Counted from the first letter of the stretch, positions 20,066 through 31,851 are shown. The stretch is 64,000 nucleotides of DNA from Chrysophaeum taylorii (GCA_029834535.1 JAQMWT010000110.1:24165-88164); one strand, 5' to 3'. The notes: generated by a model not told the origin, from the letters alone. Numbers and translations: made by a program.

Positions 20066-22411
20066 ATGGCCGGTGGTGATTCGTCGTCGGCGCTCGACTT
20101 GACGTACGCCAAGCAAGTGCGGCCGTGGCTGGAGCTCGCCGAGGATCTGCGGGTGCTGTCGCTCGACAGCACGCTCGCCGTGCCGCAGATCTGCGTGATG
20201 GGAGACGAGAGCAGCGGCAAGAGCTCGGCCCTCGAGGCGTTGTCCGGGGTGCCGTTTCCGCGGGGCTCGGGGCTCGTGACGCGGTGTCCCGTGCGGCTCG
20301 TGATGCTGCGGTCCGAGGCCACTGGGAAGAACGTGGTCGGCCGTCGCGTCGATCGAGTCGTCGCCGCACACGATCACGGCCGACTCGCCCGAGGAGCTGA
20401 CGTCGATTATTTCGAGGCTGACCGATTCCGTGACGCGCAACTCGAACGGGTTTTCGCGCGAGGCGATCGTCGTGCGGCTGACCTCGGACGAGGCCCCCGA
20501 TCTGATGGTAGTCGATTTGCCGGGGATCGTGCGGACGACGACGGCGGGACAGCAGGCGATGGTCATCGACGAGATCAACGCCATGTTGGGGGAGTGCTTG
20601 TCGCAGGAGCGGATGATAATTCTAGCGGTGATCCCGGCAAAGCAGGATATCGCGACGGTCGATATCCTAGAGCGCGCGCTGCGGGTCGACGCCGAGGGTG
20701 AGCGGAAACTCGGCGTGCTCACCAAGCCAGACCTGGTCGGGCCCGGAAACGAGGAGGAGGTCGTCGCCGTCCTGACCAACGTCCGCAAGCCCCTCAAGCT
20801 CGGTTACGTCATGGTGAAGAACCGGAGCCAGGCGTAGATCAAGCAGGGCATCACCTACGACGAGGCAAGCGCCGACGAGGCGCGTTTTTTCGCGTCGCAC
20901 GGCGTCTTCTCGAGGATCGACTCGAGGCTCCTGGGGACCGAGCGGCTGACGGCGTCGCTGACGACGCTTCTGGTGGCGTGCATCCAGGAGGAGCTCGCGC
21001 CCATGAAGCGCCAGGTGGAGATGATGTTGGCGCGCGTGAGGACCGAGCTCCGCGACATCGCGTCGTTCGGGATGGCCGCGACTCCCGGCGATCGCCAGAA
21101 GCTGTTCGTCGCACTCGCGCAAGAATTCATCCGCCACCTCAACGACTGCGTGCGCGGCGAGTACCGCGACCGCATCATCGTGGTCAACACGAGCCTCCGC
21201 CTCTACACGCGCGCCCTCGTGATTTTCCAGGAGCTCCAGTCGAAGATCGTTTCCTCGGCGCCGCCGCGCTTCCGCGACGAACACTTCGTCGAGAACCTCG
21301 CGCTGCGGATGGAAGCGCTTCGCGGCCGCAAACTCCCCGGGTTCATGAGTGCCCAGAGCTTCTACATGTTCATTCAGGAATTCATCGACGCCTGGGGCCC
21401 GCCGGCAAAGATGGCGGCCGCGCAGACGCGGGCCCTCGCCAACGAGGTCGTCCGCGACCTGATCGGAAAAATCGCCGCCGCGTATCCCGCGCTCCGCGAG
21501 GCCTTCGAGCACACGGGGGCGTCGATCCTCGAACAAACCGAGGACGAGGCCGTCAAACTCGTCGAGGGCCTCATCACCCGCGGGAAGGACCCCTTCACCA
21601 TCAACGACTTCATCCAGGTCCACATCAACAAGCTCAGGTACGACAGGTTCGAGGCCGCTGTCGAGACGGCCTTCGTCGGCGTTGGCCAAGGCGGCGCTAG
21701 CCAACCCGGGGTCCAGGGCGGTTCTTGGGAGGCCACCAAGCAGCACGTCGCCATGTCGATCCGAAACTGGTACCGCGATATCCACGGCGTCAGTTCGGCA
21801 GCCAACGCCGAGGACGTGTCCGCCATCATCGAGGCCTACTGGAAGCTCGCGTCCAAGCGCTTCGTCGACAATGCCTGCATGGCAATGCCTGCATGGTCCT
21901 CGACGACCGAATCCTCGGGACCCTCTGCGGGAAAATTGCAGGAGGCCCTCTATCGCCTCGTCCACGACGACGAGAAGCTCGCGGCCTTCTTCTCGGAGGA
22001 CGCGACGATCGTCGCCAAGCGCGCCAACCTCGGGACCACGCGCGACAAACTCACCAAGGCCAACACCTCCGTGGCCAATATCCAAGGCTCGCGCAAACCC
22101 CTCCCCAGCAAGGCCAAGTCGTCCTCCTCAAAAAATCAGAACTCGCCCTGCGTCTACGTCAAGATCCAGGCAGGCGCCCAGGGCCTCGGCTTGCAGCTCG
22201 CCGACGAGAACGACAAGGTCCTTACCCGCGGCTTCCGCGCTGGCAGTCTCGCGCAGCAATCCGGCGTCATGCTCGGTGATGTTCTGACAGAGATTAACGG
22301 CGAGCCCTCGGCTCCTTCAACGACGTCATCACCACGCTCAAAGCCAACAAGAATAGGGCGATCACCCGGACGCTCCTCCGCGACCCGCAAGCGACCAACG
22401 GCGCACCCTGA
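20066..22411 (+). pseudogene. Dynamin-family GTPase with C-terminal PDZ domain, disrupted
   Basis: A dynamin-like large GTPase involved in membrane scission or fusion. The GTPase motifs are G1 [10 protein letters not shown]3 DLPGIV and G4 TKPDLV. The middle/stalk and GED-like helical regions follow to about 22080. A short Lys/Ser linker then leads to a PDZ domain (22155-22400; GAQGLGLQL, AGSLAQQSGVMLGDVLTEING). Three disruptions are seen: a frame change near 20330-20345, an in-frame TAG at 20835-20837 where the family has Asp (after NRSQA), and a frame change near 22300-22320 inside the PDZ, after which SFNDVITTLKANKNRA continues to TGA at 22409. All downstream sequence keeps coding character. 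Assembly error or very recent decay are both possible. A PDZ on a dynamin is unusual. Confidence 0.75.
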
Positions 22412-22416
22412 TTCAG

Positions 22417-22507
22417 CACGACGGACGGACGGACGGACGGACGGACGGACGTCCTCGCAAAAGAATGTGTCTGGCGGCCCGCCCGCCCGCCCGCCCGCCC
22501 GCCCGCC
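22417..22507. repeat. (GGAC)n and (CCCG)n tetranucleotide tracts
   Basis: Two perfect tetranucleotide runs (about 22418-22451 and 22477-22507) separated by 25 bp, between the dynamin gene and a short open stretch. Confidence 0.9.
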
Positions 22508-22510
22508 AGC

Positions 22511-22690
22511 ATGCCGATGAAGCTTACTGGCAATAGGCCCGTGAGCCACCGTCAGGCGGCACGAATGTTGGCCGAAGCCTACGGCCAGGCCTCGTGGGAC
22601 CCCGACAAGCGCGACTACTTGCGTGTTGCCCTTTCGCCGCTCTACCAGTTCGTCGTCAAGCTCTACGCGATCGAACATGCTACGAGGTTC
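22511..22690 (+). other. Short coding-like stretch, unknown
   Basis: About 60 codons from 22511 show the strong G/C third-position bias of real genes here (WDPDKRDYLRVALSPLYQFV). They then run into an A-rich tract at 22700 and lose coding character. It may be the remains of a gene or part of the adjacent mobile element. No family was recognised. Confidence 0.25.
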
Positions 22691-24550
22691 GCAAGCCGCG
22701 AAAAAAAAAAAATCTCGGCAAAGTTGCTAGAGGCCGAAAAGAAGACCTCCAGCGGTTGCCGTGTGCCTTCCACGACCCGTGGACGTGCTGCTTCACAACC
22801 CCCCCACAAAAACAGCAGGTCCAGTTGGACCGGTGTTCGTCGGTGTATGCCGACGAGACGTTGTCGCGCTGGGTGATCTCCTTGGCCACCTGCTTCTCGG
22901 GCGCGCTGTCAACGCCGACTTTGATTGCCTGCTTCGGCCCGAGAAACTTCGCGGCACGGTCGCCGTACCCGAGGCTTACCCGCATTCGCAGCGGCGCGAC
23001 GCGGTTTGCCACGCCCGCCCGCCACGACTGCTTGCGCTGGATCAGCGCCATGCTCTGGCGCTTGGACCTGTTGCTGTTCTCGATGATGTTGCCTCGGTCG
23101 TGGTTTTTGAGGTACGTCTTGAGCGCGTCGAGCACATCCTCCTTTGTCCGGGGGTTGCGGCGCCGCTCGTCGTCGATGTCAATTTCCAACGGCGCTTGCA
23201 TATCGTCTTTCCGAGCTTCTTGCTCCCTTGCCCAGCGGCTGTTGCGCCTCCTGACGTGATTCTCGATTCGGGCTTTGTTGCGCATGTCCCTCGCAGAAAC
23301 CCGCAACGTCGTCCACAAGGCGTTCTGGTCCCGCGGGTCGCGGAAGTGCGAGCGTATGCGCCGCGATCGACGTCCTTCGGCTCGGGCCTTTTCGTGCAGA
23401 CGCGCACGTTTCGAGCTGAGCTCGCAATCGGCTCGCAGGCCAACACCCTCGGCCTTGCCGCGATCGACCACGTGCATGCGGACGGGGTACTTGATTCCCG
23501 GATCAATGTCCCCGAAGATGTCGCAGTCGTCGAGGTTCAAGCCGCCATCGCCGTCCGCTTCCGGCGGTGGCTGTTCGGGCGGCCGGGGTCGCATGGGCGG
23601 CTGGAGCAGTGGGCGTCCCAAATGGGGGCGTTGCGCTGACAGTCGCTCCGCGAGCAACTGGTGTTGCGCGAGTTGCTCGTGCATTGGCGTTCTCGCGCCC
23701 GCTCGAGGACTCTCGGACTCGCCGGCGTCGGCGTGCGTGTCGTCCAAGGCTTCTACTGCCTCCTCGGGCTCTTCTTCGACGGCGACCCCGTCGTCGCTCT
23801 CTTGGTCGCCGCTCTCGTGCCCAACGCGACGACGACGATCCCTCCGACGACCGACGGGGATCCGGACGCTGATGCCGTCCGTGAAGATAACCTTCTTCAT
23901 AGTCGGCGCACGGTTTGGGGACTTGTACGCCTTCCGTAGGTCGTACAGGTCGTCGACGCCAACTGTCGGAAGCGAGTCCAAGTCCACGTCTATGCCCAAC
24001 CATCTCACTATAAACCGCAAGCCCTCCTGTACGTACGATGGCGTCGGTAACGGGCATGTAGCTGTCTTTGTGCCCTCGCATGAGCGGAAACAGGGCGCCC
24101 GGGTCGTACGCCTTGGCGATGACCAACGGATCGTTGGCCGGATCTTCGCCCGCGCTGTCGTCGCCTATAGATTGCTGTCGCGCAGCCACGCGACTGTACT
24201 GGAGAATCTCGAGGGTCGCCTTGATTTTCTGCCGCAGTATACTTCCTACTGCACGTCGTGCCACGTGATGCATCGACGCGACGTGCTCGCGTCTCGGATC
24301 CTGGCGCAGACTGCTCTCGCGAACGCGACGGTCGTCCAACGACGCTGGTCGAACACCCAGCGACCACAATCCCACGACACCGACGACGCGCTTCGTGGCG
24401 ACGGCGACGGAAACGAACCATAAGCCGACGTGAATAAGGACAAGGGCATCGGGAAATACTTATCGACCAAACGTCGCAAGATTGCCAAAGAATGCAGAAA
24501 GTCTGTCGAGGAGGCCTTGGTTGCGAGAGCATCCCGCCGATCCACCACGG
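22680..24550 (-). pseudogene. Fanzor (eukaryotic TnpB homologue) relic
   Basis: Fanzors are transposon-encoded RNA-guided nucleases of the TnpB family with a RuvC domain and zinc finger. In the minus-strand frame 24020-22680 I see VIFTDGISVRI (conserved before the RuvC part), a RuvC-I-like FGDIDPGIKYP, a later SLGYGDRAAKFLGP plus basic helix, and SSAYTDEHRSNWTCCFCGG, corresponding to the (D)E-x-x-T-S-x-x-C-x-x-C segment of the split RuvC/zinc finger. The N-terminal part lies in another frame from about 24375 (LFPLMRGHKDSYMPV) and joins with a one-base shift near 24035. The second zinc-finger cysteine pair and the final RuvC Arg-Asp motif are not found before frame loss at a poly-T tract (about 22710). 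This is probably an inactive, 3'-truncated copy. Confidence 0.6.
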
Positions 24551-24930
24551 CCGACGCTTAAACAAAAACCCACCTTGCCCGTGCTTCCTTCCTTCCTCAA
24601 GCCGCCGCTCTTCCACCATAAATTTACCACGCTCGCAGGTGCACGACGACGTCAAGTCGACCAGCTCCGGAGCGCAACGCCCCCAAACGTCGTCAAGTCG
24701 ACCTTAGGAACCACCCGACTAAACCCCTCCTCGGGTCCTCAAACTAGTAATAGGTAGGTAAATCCCTAAAACCCTGATTATTTGGCCAATTTCATTCTGT
24801 AGAGAACGGGTCTTAGTTTCCTTCAATTCAATGACGGGGCAGTATTCAATCTCCTGCGTACTGCAACGTCAGTCTTCCAATCCGAAACGATCTCCGACGC
24901 ACCACCAGTCGTGCATCAAACTAACAAGCC

Positions 24931-27543
24931 ATGGCGTCGTCGCGAGAGGAGTTCGCGCCCCTGTTGGGCGGCGAGAAGCCGGGACAAAAAAAAATCCAGC
25001 GTGGATGGGTCCTGGCCTCGGTGTCATTCTGCGGACTCGCGGCCATCAAAGTGTGTTTGATGGTCTCCAGGGAGTTGAGCGGCTCGAGGTCTCCTCCGTA
25101 TCCATACAACCCCGCCGCCGCAATGTGCATCGCCGAAGCAATCAAGCTCGTGGTGGCGGTCGGCGCGCACTCGAGCGTCGTCAGCGAGGCGGCGCGGCTC
25201 CCCGACCTGCCGCGGCACTTTGGCCGGAGCGCGGTAGTCGTCGCGGCTCTGTACGCAGCCAACAACGCTCTCACCTTTGTCATTCTCACCCTCACGACGG
25301 GTAGCGTCTTGAGTCTATTTCAGGCGACGAGTCCGTTGGTGGTCGCCGTGCTTCTCTACGCTACCTCGGGCACGCGCGTCAAGCGGGCGCACTGGGCCAT
25401 GATGGCCTTGCAGGCACTCGGCCTGGCGCTCGTCGTGTCCGGGTGGAACGATGGCCACGGAATGAGGAGGATTTTTCTCCTGGCAGCGAGCGTCGTGCTG
25501 GCGTCTGCCGCGGCCATCCTCGACTCTCGCCTCCTCAAGCACTCCTCGACGGCGATATCGAACGCCTTCGTGTGCGCGCCCGGCGTCGTCTTCAACCTCG
25601 CTCTTTTCGCCGCAAACCTCGGAATCGGCGGCGCTACCCCACCTTCCCTCTCGACCTTTTTCGACGGCCTCGACGCCCCGTGGGCCGTCGCGGTCGTCGG
25701 ATCGACCGCCCTCTGCGGCGTCCTCGTCGCGGCGATTTACGAGCACGGCGACGTTTTCGTCGCGCGCTACGCGTCGAGCGCCTCGGCGGCGATTCTGATG
25801 GCGGTCGAGGCTACCGTCTTCGGGACTACCGTCACCAACATGACCGCCCTCGGCGCCGCCATCGTCCTTCTCTCGGCGGCCTGGTACCTCGATCTGGAAC
25901 GGATCCTCGTCGACGAGGAGGAGGACGATAAGGCCGGCGAAAAAAACGCGCTCGACAACGCGGCGGATTCCGACGCCGCCGTCGTCGCCGTGCCGGCCTC
26001 CCTTTGGCGCAAAGACGACGACGACGAGCCCAGCAAGTCGAGGTTCGGGGTGGAGGCGGCGAGCGCCCTCCTTTACTGCGCGGCGATCGTCGTCATCGGG
26101 CTTGCCGCGCGCGCGCTGTGGACCGTCCGAAGCGCGCCGCGACTCGCGACGTCGGCTCCAAAGTACCGCGTCACCGTCTGGACGCAGCGCCACGAAGCCA
26201 ACTACGGCAACGTGAGTGCGCTCATCGCGAGCTTGCCGGTCGACGACCACGACGCCGCCTTCGCGTTCCGAAGCTTCGACGACCTCCGAGAGCTCGTGGC
26301 CTCTCGCGCGCCGCGCCGGGGAGACGTCGTCGTCGTCGCCTTCAAGGAGAACATGCAAGCCTGCAAGGCGCCGCTCGAGATCAGCGACCGCGACTCGGCA
26401 GAATTGTGCGAATGCCAGTACCAGTTCGCCGAAGACCCCCTCCTCCTGGCGCCGGTCTACCTCGAACTCCTCTCGTACCGCGAGCCGCTCAACATCCTCG
26501 AAACGGCCGATTTTGGGTGCCGCTTGCGTGCCGTCGCGGCCCCGCGCCACCGCCTCTGGTCCACCGCCCACACGCCCTCCCGCGCTTTTTTTCCGAGCGG
26601 CGTCGAGGTGCCAAACCCCAAGCGCTTTTACGCGGCGCGACGCGATCTCCGCACGACTCGCACGCTCCTCTTCTCGTTCCAAGGCCGCTCCGCCTTCCGC
26701 AAGCCCGCGCACACCGCGATGGATACTGCTGTTCGCCCGATCCTCGACACAACCCTCAAATCCCTCGCAACCTTTCTGGGGCTCTCCGGCAACTCGGGCA
26801 GGGGCTACGTCTACGAAATGCTCCCCGCGACTTCTTCTTCTTCTTCTTCTTCGGCCGAGAATTATTATCCTCGTCGAAAGAGTGCGGCGGCGGCCTTCGC
26901 GCCAATCGACGGCGGACTCACATACCCCGAAATCCTCGCCCGCTCCATATTTGTTTTGTGCCCCTACGGCGACGCCGGCCGGATTACGGCCGACGTTTGG
27001 CAGGCCCTCGAGTACGGCGCGATCCCGATCCTCGAGCGACGCGACTCGTACAAGGGCTGCTCCGATCCCTACGCATACTTTTCCGATGCCCCCGTTGTTT
27101 TCGTCGAATCCTGGGACGACCTCGACACCGTCCTCTCCATGGCAATAGTCGACCTCGCGCACAGGCAACAGGCGATGGCCGCCTGGTGGACCGAACGCAA
27201 AGCCCGCCTCGCGGCAGACCTCCTCGCGCTCGCTCGAGAGCCACCCGACGCCGCGCCCGCCGGCGACTGCGTCATCACGTCGCTCAAATGGCCACAGCGC
27301 AACGCCCTGCGCATCGCCTACGACGCCTACTATGCAGACCCAAAATGGTACGCCAACGGCGCCAAGCTCGACTCGCCGGACCGTCCCGGGGGCGCCTGCT
27401 CGGTCCACAGTGGTCAGGCACTCCCGATGGAGTTCGCCTGCTTTTCGAGCGCCTGCGCGCCGCCGGCAGTCGCCAACTTTTCCTGCCCCGCGAACAACAA
27501 CGCCCCCACGCCCGATGACGACGGAATTGAAAGCAGCACTTAG
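24931..27543 (+). CDS. Nucleotide-sugar transporter fused to a glycosyltransferase
   Basis: 870 aa in one frame. Residues 1-330 form a drug/metabolite-type nucleotide-sugar transporter with about ten membrane segments and family motifs (FVILTLTTGSVLSLFQATSP; YEHGDVFVARYASSASAAI). An acidic linker and one more membrane span (about 375-395) lead to a lumen-type domain (about 410-870). That domain ends like exostosin/RXYLT1-type glycosyltransferases: FVLCPYGDAGRITADVWQAL then EYGAIPILERRDSYKGCSDP. The predicted job is to import an activated sugar into the Golgi and use it in the same polypeptide. Both halves are recognisable families; the fusion and its sugar are inference. The large opposite-strand frames are shadows. 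Confidence 0.8.
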   Translation: MASSREEFAPLLGGEKPGQKKIQRGWVLASVSFCGLAAIKVCLMVSRELSGSRSPPYPYNPAAAMCIAEAIKLVVAVGAHSSVVSEAARLPDLPRHFGRSAVVVAALYAANNALTFVILTLTTGSVLSLFQATSPLVVAVLLYATSGTRVKRAHWAMMALQALGLALVVSGWNDGHGMRRIFLLAASVVLASAAAILDSRLLKHSSTAISNAFVCAPGVVFNLALFAANLGIGGATPPSLSTFFDGLDAPWAVAVVGSTALCGVLVAAIYEHGDVFVARYASSASAAILMAVEATVFGTTVTNMTALGAAIVLLSAAWYLDLERILVDEEEDDKAGEKNALDNAADSDAAVVAVPASLWRKDDDDEPSKSRFGVEAASALLYCAAIVVIGLAARALWTVRSAPRLATSAPKYRVTVWTQRHEANYGNVSALIASLPVDDHDAAFAFRSFDDLRELVASRAPRRGDVVVVAFKENMQACKAPLEISDRDSAELCECQYQFAEDPLLLAPVYLELLSYREPLNILETADFGCRLRAVAAPRHRLWSTAHTPSRAFFPSGVEVPNPKRFYAARRDLRTTRTLLFSFQGRSAFRKPAHTAMDTAVRPILDTTLKSLATFLGLSGNSGRGYVYEMLPATSSSSSSSAENYYPRRKSAAAAFAPIDGGLTYPEILARSIFVLCPYGDAGRITADVWQALEYGAIPILERRDSYKGCSDPYAYFSDAPVVFVESWDDLDTVLSMAIVDLAHRQQAMAAWWTERKARLAADLLALAREPPDAAPAGDCVITSLKWPQRNALRIAYDAYYADPKWYANGAKLDSPDRPGGACSVHSGQALPMEFACFSSACAPPAVANFSCPANNNAPTPDDDGIESST

Positions 27544-27700
27544 TTGTTATTATTACACACTAATAAATGGATACAATAAAGTTTAGATTACGCTGTGGCA
27601 ACTCATCAGAGGACCCGAACGGACTCTACGACGGAAATCTTTACAGGACGACAAGGCCCCAGCACCACCACCTGCTGGTACGCCCGCACCGAAGAACAAA

Positions 27701-30700
27701 ATGGAGCACTTCGGGTTGCTGTGCTTCGTTCTCATCCTCACCGCGGGCGTCCTGACACGCCAGTACCTCGCCAGGCTCACGGGTCTGCCGTTCACCGTCA
27801 TCATGCTCGCGATCGGCTTGATTGTTGGCCATGTCGTCACCGTTCACCCGTCCCTAGACGCCCCAACGATCCGCGCCTGGTACAACACGGATCCTCACGT
27901 CTTGTTGTACGCCTTCCTACCGATCCTGATCTTCGAGAGCGCGTTTAGCACCGACACCCACATCTTTTCGCAGATGAAGTGAGCGTCCGGCGCAATCGTA
28001 TATCGAGGAGGCGGCATAATCGCGGCGCAGGTGGCAGATCCTCACTCTCGCGGCGCCGGGCGTGTTGGTCTCGTCGGTGCTAACGGGGGTCTTCGTCAAG
28101 TACGGGTTCCAGCACTACGACTGGCACTGGCCGACGTGCCTGATGTTGGGCGCGATCTTGTCTGCGACTGATCCGGTTGCCGTCGTCGCGCTGCTCAAGG
28201 AGCTCGGTGTCTCGGAGCGCCTGGGGACTTTGATTGAAGGCGAGTCGCTTCTTAACGACGGCACCGCCATCGTCGTCTTCGACGTCTTCAAGCACGCTCT
28301 CGAACACTCGCGAGTATATTATTAGTCTGTCTCACACGATAGTCGCTCTTATTTATACTCCCACCACCCGCAGGCCGTGCGACCCAAAGATGCCGGGTTT
28401 TTCCAAGGTCATGCTAATGCTCCTGAGGCTTGGTGGCCTCGGACCCCTCGTTGGGTGTGCGGTCGGATGGATATCGCAGAAGCTACTAAGCCACGTCCTC
28501 AACGACGCGCTCAACGAGATCACGATCACGCTGCTCGCGGCTTACGGAAGCTTTGGTCTGGCCGAAGGCGTGATCGGCACGTCGGGCGTGCTAAGCACGG
28601 TGTTCTGCGGGATGTACTTGTCGCGTTTCGGTCGTGGATGCGTCTCGGCAACCGTCGAGCACACGATGCACGCGTTCTGGCAACAGCTCGCGCACGTGGC
28701 CAACACGGCCGTCTTTTTCCTCGCCGGGCTCATCGTGGCGGTCAAGGTCCTCGACACGCGCTCCAAGGAGCTCGGGGACGACTGCGTCAAGTGCGGCCAC
28801 CACCACGACGAGCACGAGGGATACTACTACTACTCCCATCAAAGTAACGACGAACATCGCATGCTGGGCTCGCACGACGCCAACGTCGACACCGACTGTC
28901 ACGGGTTTAGGGCGGTCGACGTCTTGTACCTCATCGAGCTCTACGTCGCGCTCCACATCATAAGAGCCGCCGTGGTCGGCCTCTCGGCCCCCGTGCTGTG
29001 GCGGGGGGTCTACGGCATGACAGTCCCGCAGGCGATCGTCATAATCTACGGCGGCCTCCGCGGCGCGGTCGGCCTCGCGCTCGCGCTCATCATCGCCGAT
29101 ACGGACGACCTCCCGTCCAAGTTGCAGATGCGCGTGTTGTTCCACGTCTCGGGCATCGCCGTGATGACGCTGTGTATCAACGGCACCACGACCGCTGCGC
29201 TCCTCCACTTTCTGGGTCTCGACCGCAAAACTCGCGCAGAAGACGCCATTTTCGAACGCGTCGCGCTGGACGTCGATTTCGAGATGGACGAAGAAATCCG
29301 CGAGATGTCGCGCGAAAAGTATTTGGCCGACGCCGACTGGCGCATGGTGTGGCGCTACCTTCCCGTGTTGAGCGCCGACGTCTATTGGAAGCGGATTCGG
29401 GACGGCAACGTCGTGCTCGCAGATCTCGAACGTGTCGACCTCGATAGGCTGACGCGCCCGAGCGACGGCGACGACGTCGGCCTCAGCCGACGAGGTCACC
29501 AGTGCCAGGAGAAGGACCACTTTTTCGAGCAAACTACCTCCTCGATCGAGGCAATCTGCCCGGGAATCTTCGCGCGCGCGGACTATCCGCTCCCGCCCCT
29601 TCTCCGCGAGCGCTGGGTTAAGTACCACGAAACCTACGGCGGCGTATTGCCGCGTTTCGCGTCGCGCCCGCACGCCGGACGCCTCTCGTTCGTCGAGATC
29701 CTCCACGCTGTCCAGGAAACGGCGACGCAGAAACCGCACCACGTGGCATCTACGCGGAGCTCGACCCGAGCCTTCACAGCCGTCCAGTCGAATCCTCAAA
29801 GGAAGCCCCCGCCGTCGGCAGACTTGGTCCAGCATCTCACGGTGTCGCCCATGTTTCGGTCCCTCGCTTCGCAAAGACAAGCGTCCTCCAACAAGCTTGA
29901 GAAGGCGAACGCTCACAACAACGACGACTACACCAAGAAGGAAAGATCGACGACGAGGACGCCGCAAGAGATCGAGCTGGCTTCGAAGAGCGACGACGCG
30001 AGGCTTTCCTCCACCGCCCCCTCCTCGACGACGACGACGACCCCAGCAGCCGTGCTGAGAAGCTACGTCGCGGACGAAGTGGTTCCGTTCAACCACCGCG
30101 ATAGCATCGCGTGCGACGTGACGTCCGAGGCGCGGGCGCGGTGCCTGTGGGCGATTCGCGCCGCGCTCCAAGGTTCCTTTGGGCGCGGGCGTCTCTCCGC
30201 GTCGGGCCTCCGACTCCTCGTCCAAAACGCGGACGAACAAAGCGACAACACGGAGCGATCTCTCGACGGGTGGGAGCGCCTCAAGAACGCCGACTTCGCT
30301 CGCCCACCTCTCCTATCCTGGAAGCTGCTGATGGCGACGAGCCAGTTGGACCGCATCCCCCTCGTCGGGCGGCTCCGCGACTCGCTCCACGGATTCATCT
30401 TCCGGCACGTCGCGTTCATGTTCGAGGTCGCGTACAACTTCGTCGCCGCGTACGAGAGCGTCAGAGTTGAGGACATCGTCAAGGGCGACGCGGCGGCGCT
30501 CCGCGCGCTCGAAAACGAGATCGGCGTGCAGATCGAGATGGCCGAACAGGCGATTACCGACTTCGTGGCCGTCTTCCCCGAGTCGGCCAACGCGGTCAAG
30601 ACCCAGCTCGCGACCCAATACATGCTCGTGCGCATGCAACACCATTTCGAGGAGGCACACGAGCACGGCAAGATTTCGGAGAAGGAATTTGGCGAGGCGA

Positions 30701-31851
30701 CGGCGCGCGTCAACGCCTCGCGCCTCAAGCTCGACAGCCACCCCTACACAGAAAGCCAGCCGCCCATCGAGAGTCTGATCGCCAGCGTCCCGTTCCTCGC
30801 CGACCTCCCGAAAAGCCAAGTCCGCGCTCTCGTGCGCGATTCGACCGTCTGCCGCGACGAGCTCCTCGTCGCCGACACGGTCCTCGCCAAGCAAGGCCTC
30901 TCGAGGCTCGAACGGCGTCTCGACTCGGCAGGAAGGTTTGGCTGGTTCGTCATCGTCCGCGGCTCGGTCGAGGTGACGTGGGCGACGCACGTTCCTCCGG
31001 CGGACGCGCCGCCGCAAGACCACGCCTTCGATCGCGCCTCGATGAACGTCGACTTTGGGGAGGTCCACCACCCTCACAGAATCGGCAAGGGCGAGACCGT
31101 CGGGGGCAGCCTCATCCTGACGGCCGGCTCGGTGTGCTGCCTCGAGGAACAGCTCCTCGACTTGCCATTCTTGGCCACCTACAAGACGGTGAGTTTGGTC
31201 CACGCGATGTTCTTCGACCGCAAAGTCATGCACGCCAAAGCCCGTCGCAACGACGCGCTTCGTCGAGGTCTCTGGTGGACGGTCGCCCTCGGCGCGCTCC
31301 CCGACTACCCCGTGTACTCCAACCTCTCGGCGCGCGATCTCGCCGCGGTCGGCCGCTCCGCCGACTTCGTCGAAGGCCCCGAAAATCCAAAGCTCCTGGC
31401 CAAACTCCTCGCGCAGCAGCGCGCAAACCAAGGCTCGCCCCACTATCTCGCGTCCCAGCAGTCCTTGCCGCCCGAACCGACGCCGATCCAACCCCCGACG
31501 ACGCTCGACCGGACCTTCTCCGAGAAGCGCGACGACGACAACGACGGTGCCGATTCCAGCACGTTTGTCCACCTCGAACCAAACCACGCGCTCTTGCTGT
31601 TGCAAGGCCAAGCCTCGGTCTACGACAAAGATACGCCCGTCGAACAAGACCCCGAGCCACTCCGAGTCATCAACGCGATCGACCTCGTCGCGATCGACGT
31701 CCAACTCGAATCTCGAAAGCTCCGACTCGACGCCTGCGCCAAGGCCTTCGTTTTACCTCTGGACCCGCGCACCTCTCACTTCCGTAAGAGCGTCGACGCC
31801 TTTGGCACTTCCTCCTCCTGCAAACAAGATGATGATTATTATGATCCCTGA
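27701..31851 (+). CDS. SOS1-like Na+/H+ exchanger with cNMP-binding-like tail (two introns)
   Basis: Exons 27701-27978, 28031-28313 and 28390-31851 give about 1340 aa. Intron 1 is 52 nt. Intron 2 is 76 nt, or 94 nt if the AG at 28407 is used; both keep the frame. The N-terminal half is a CPA1 antiporter with about 12 spans, including LSATDPVAVVALLKELG and GESLLNDGTAIVVFD, whose Asn-Asp pair marks electroneutral Na+/H+ exchange. A His-rich insertion (KCGHHHDEH) lies in one loop. The long cytosolic part resembles plant SOS1, with a helical region and then a cyclic-nucleotide-binding-like fold at about residues 1000-1130 (FGWFVIVRGSVEVTW, IGKGETVGGSLIL). The likely role is plasma-membrane Na+ export and pH homeostasis. 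Confidence 0.85.

Noticed and set aside
20667-22085. Long minus-strand open frame opposite dynamin
   Set aside because: It mirrors the strongly GC3-biased coding strand. Its sequence is compositionally biased (Val/Asp/Glu/Arg) and no domain was seen. Similar shadows lie opposite the transporter fusion (25315-27408) and the exchanger (28591-30240 and 30313-31704).
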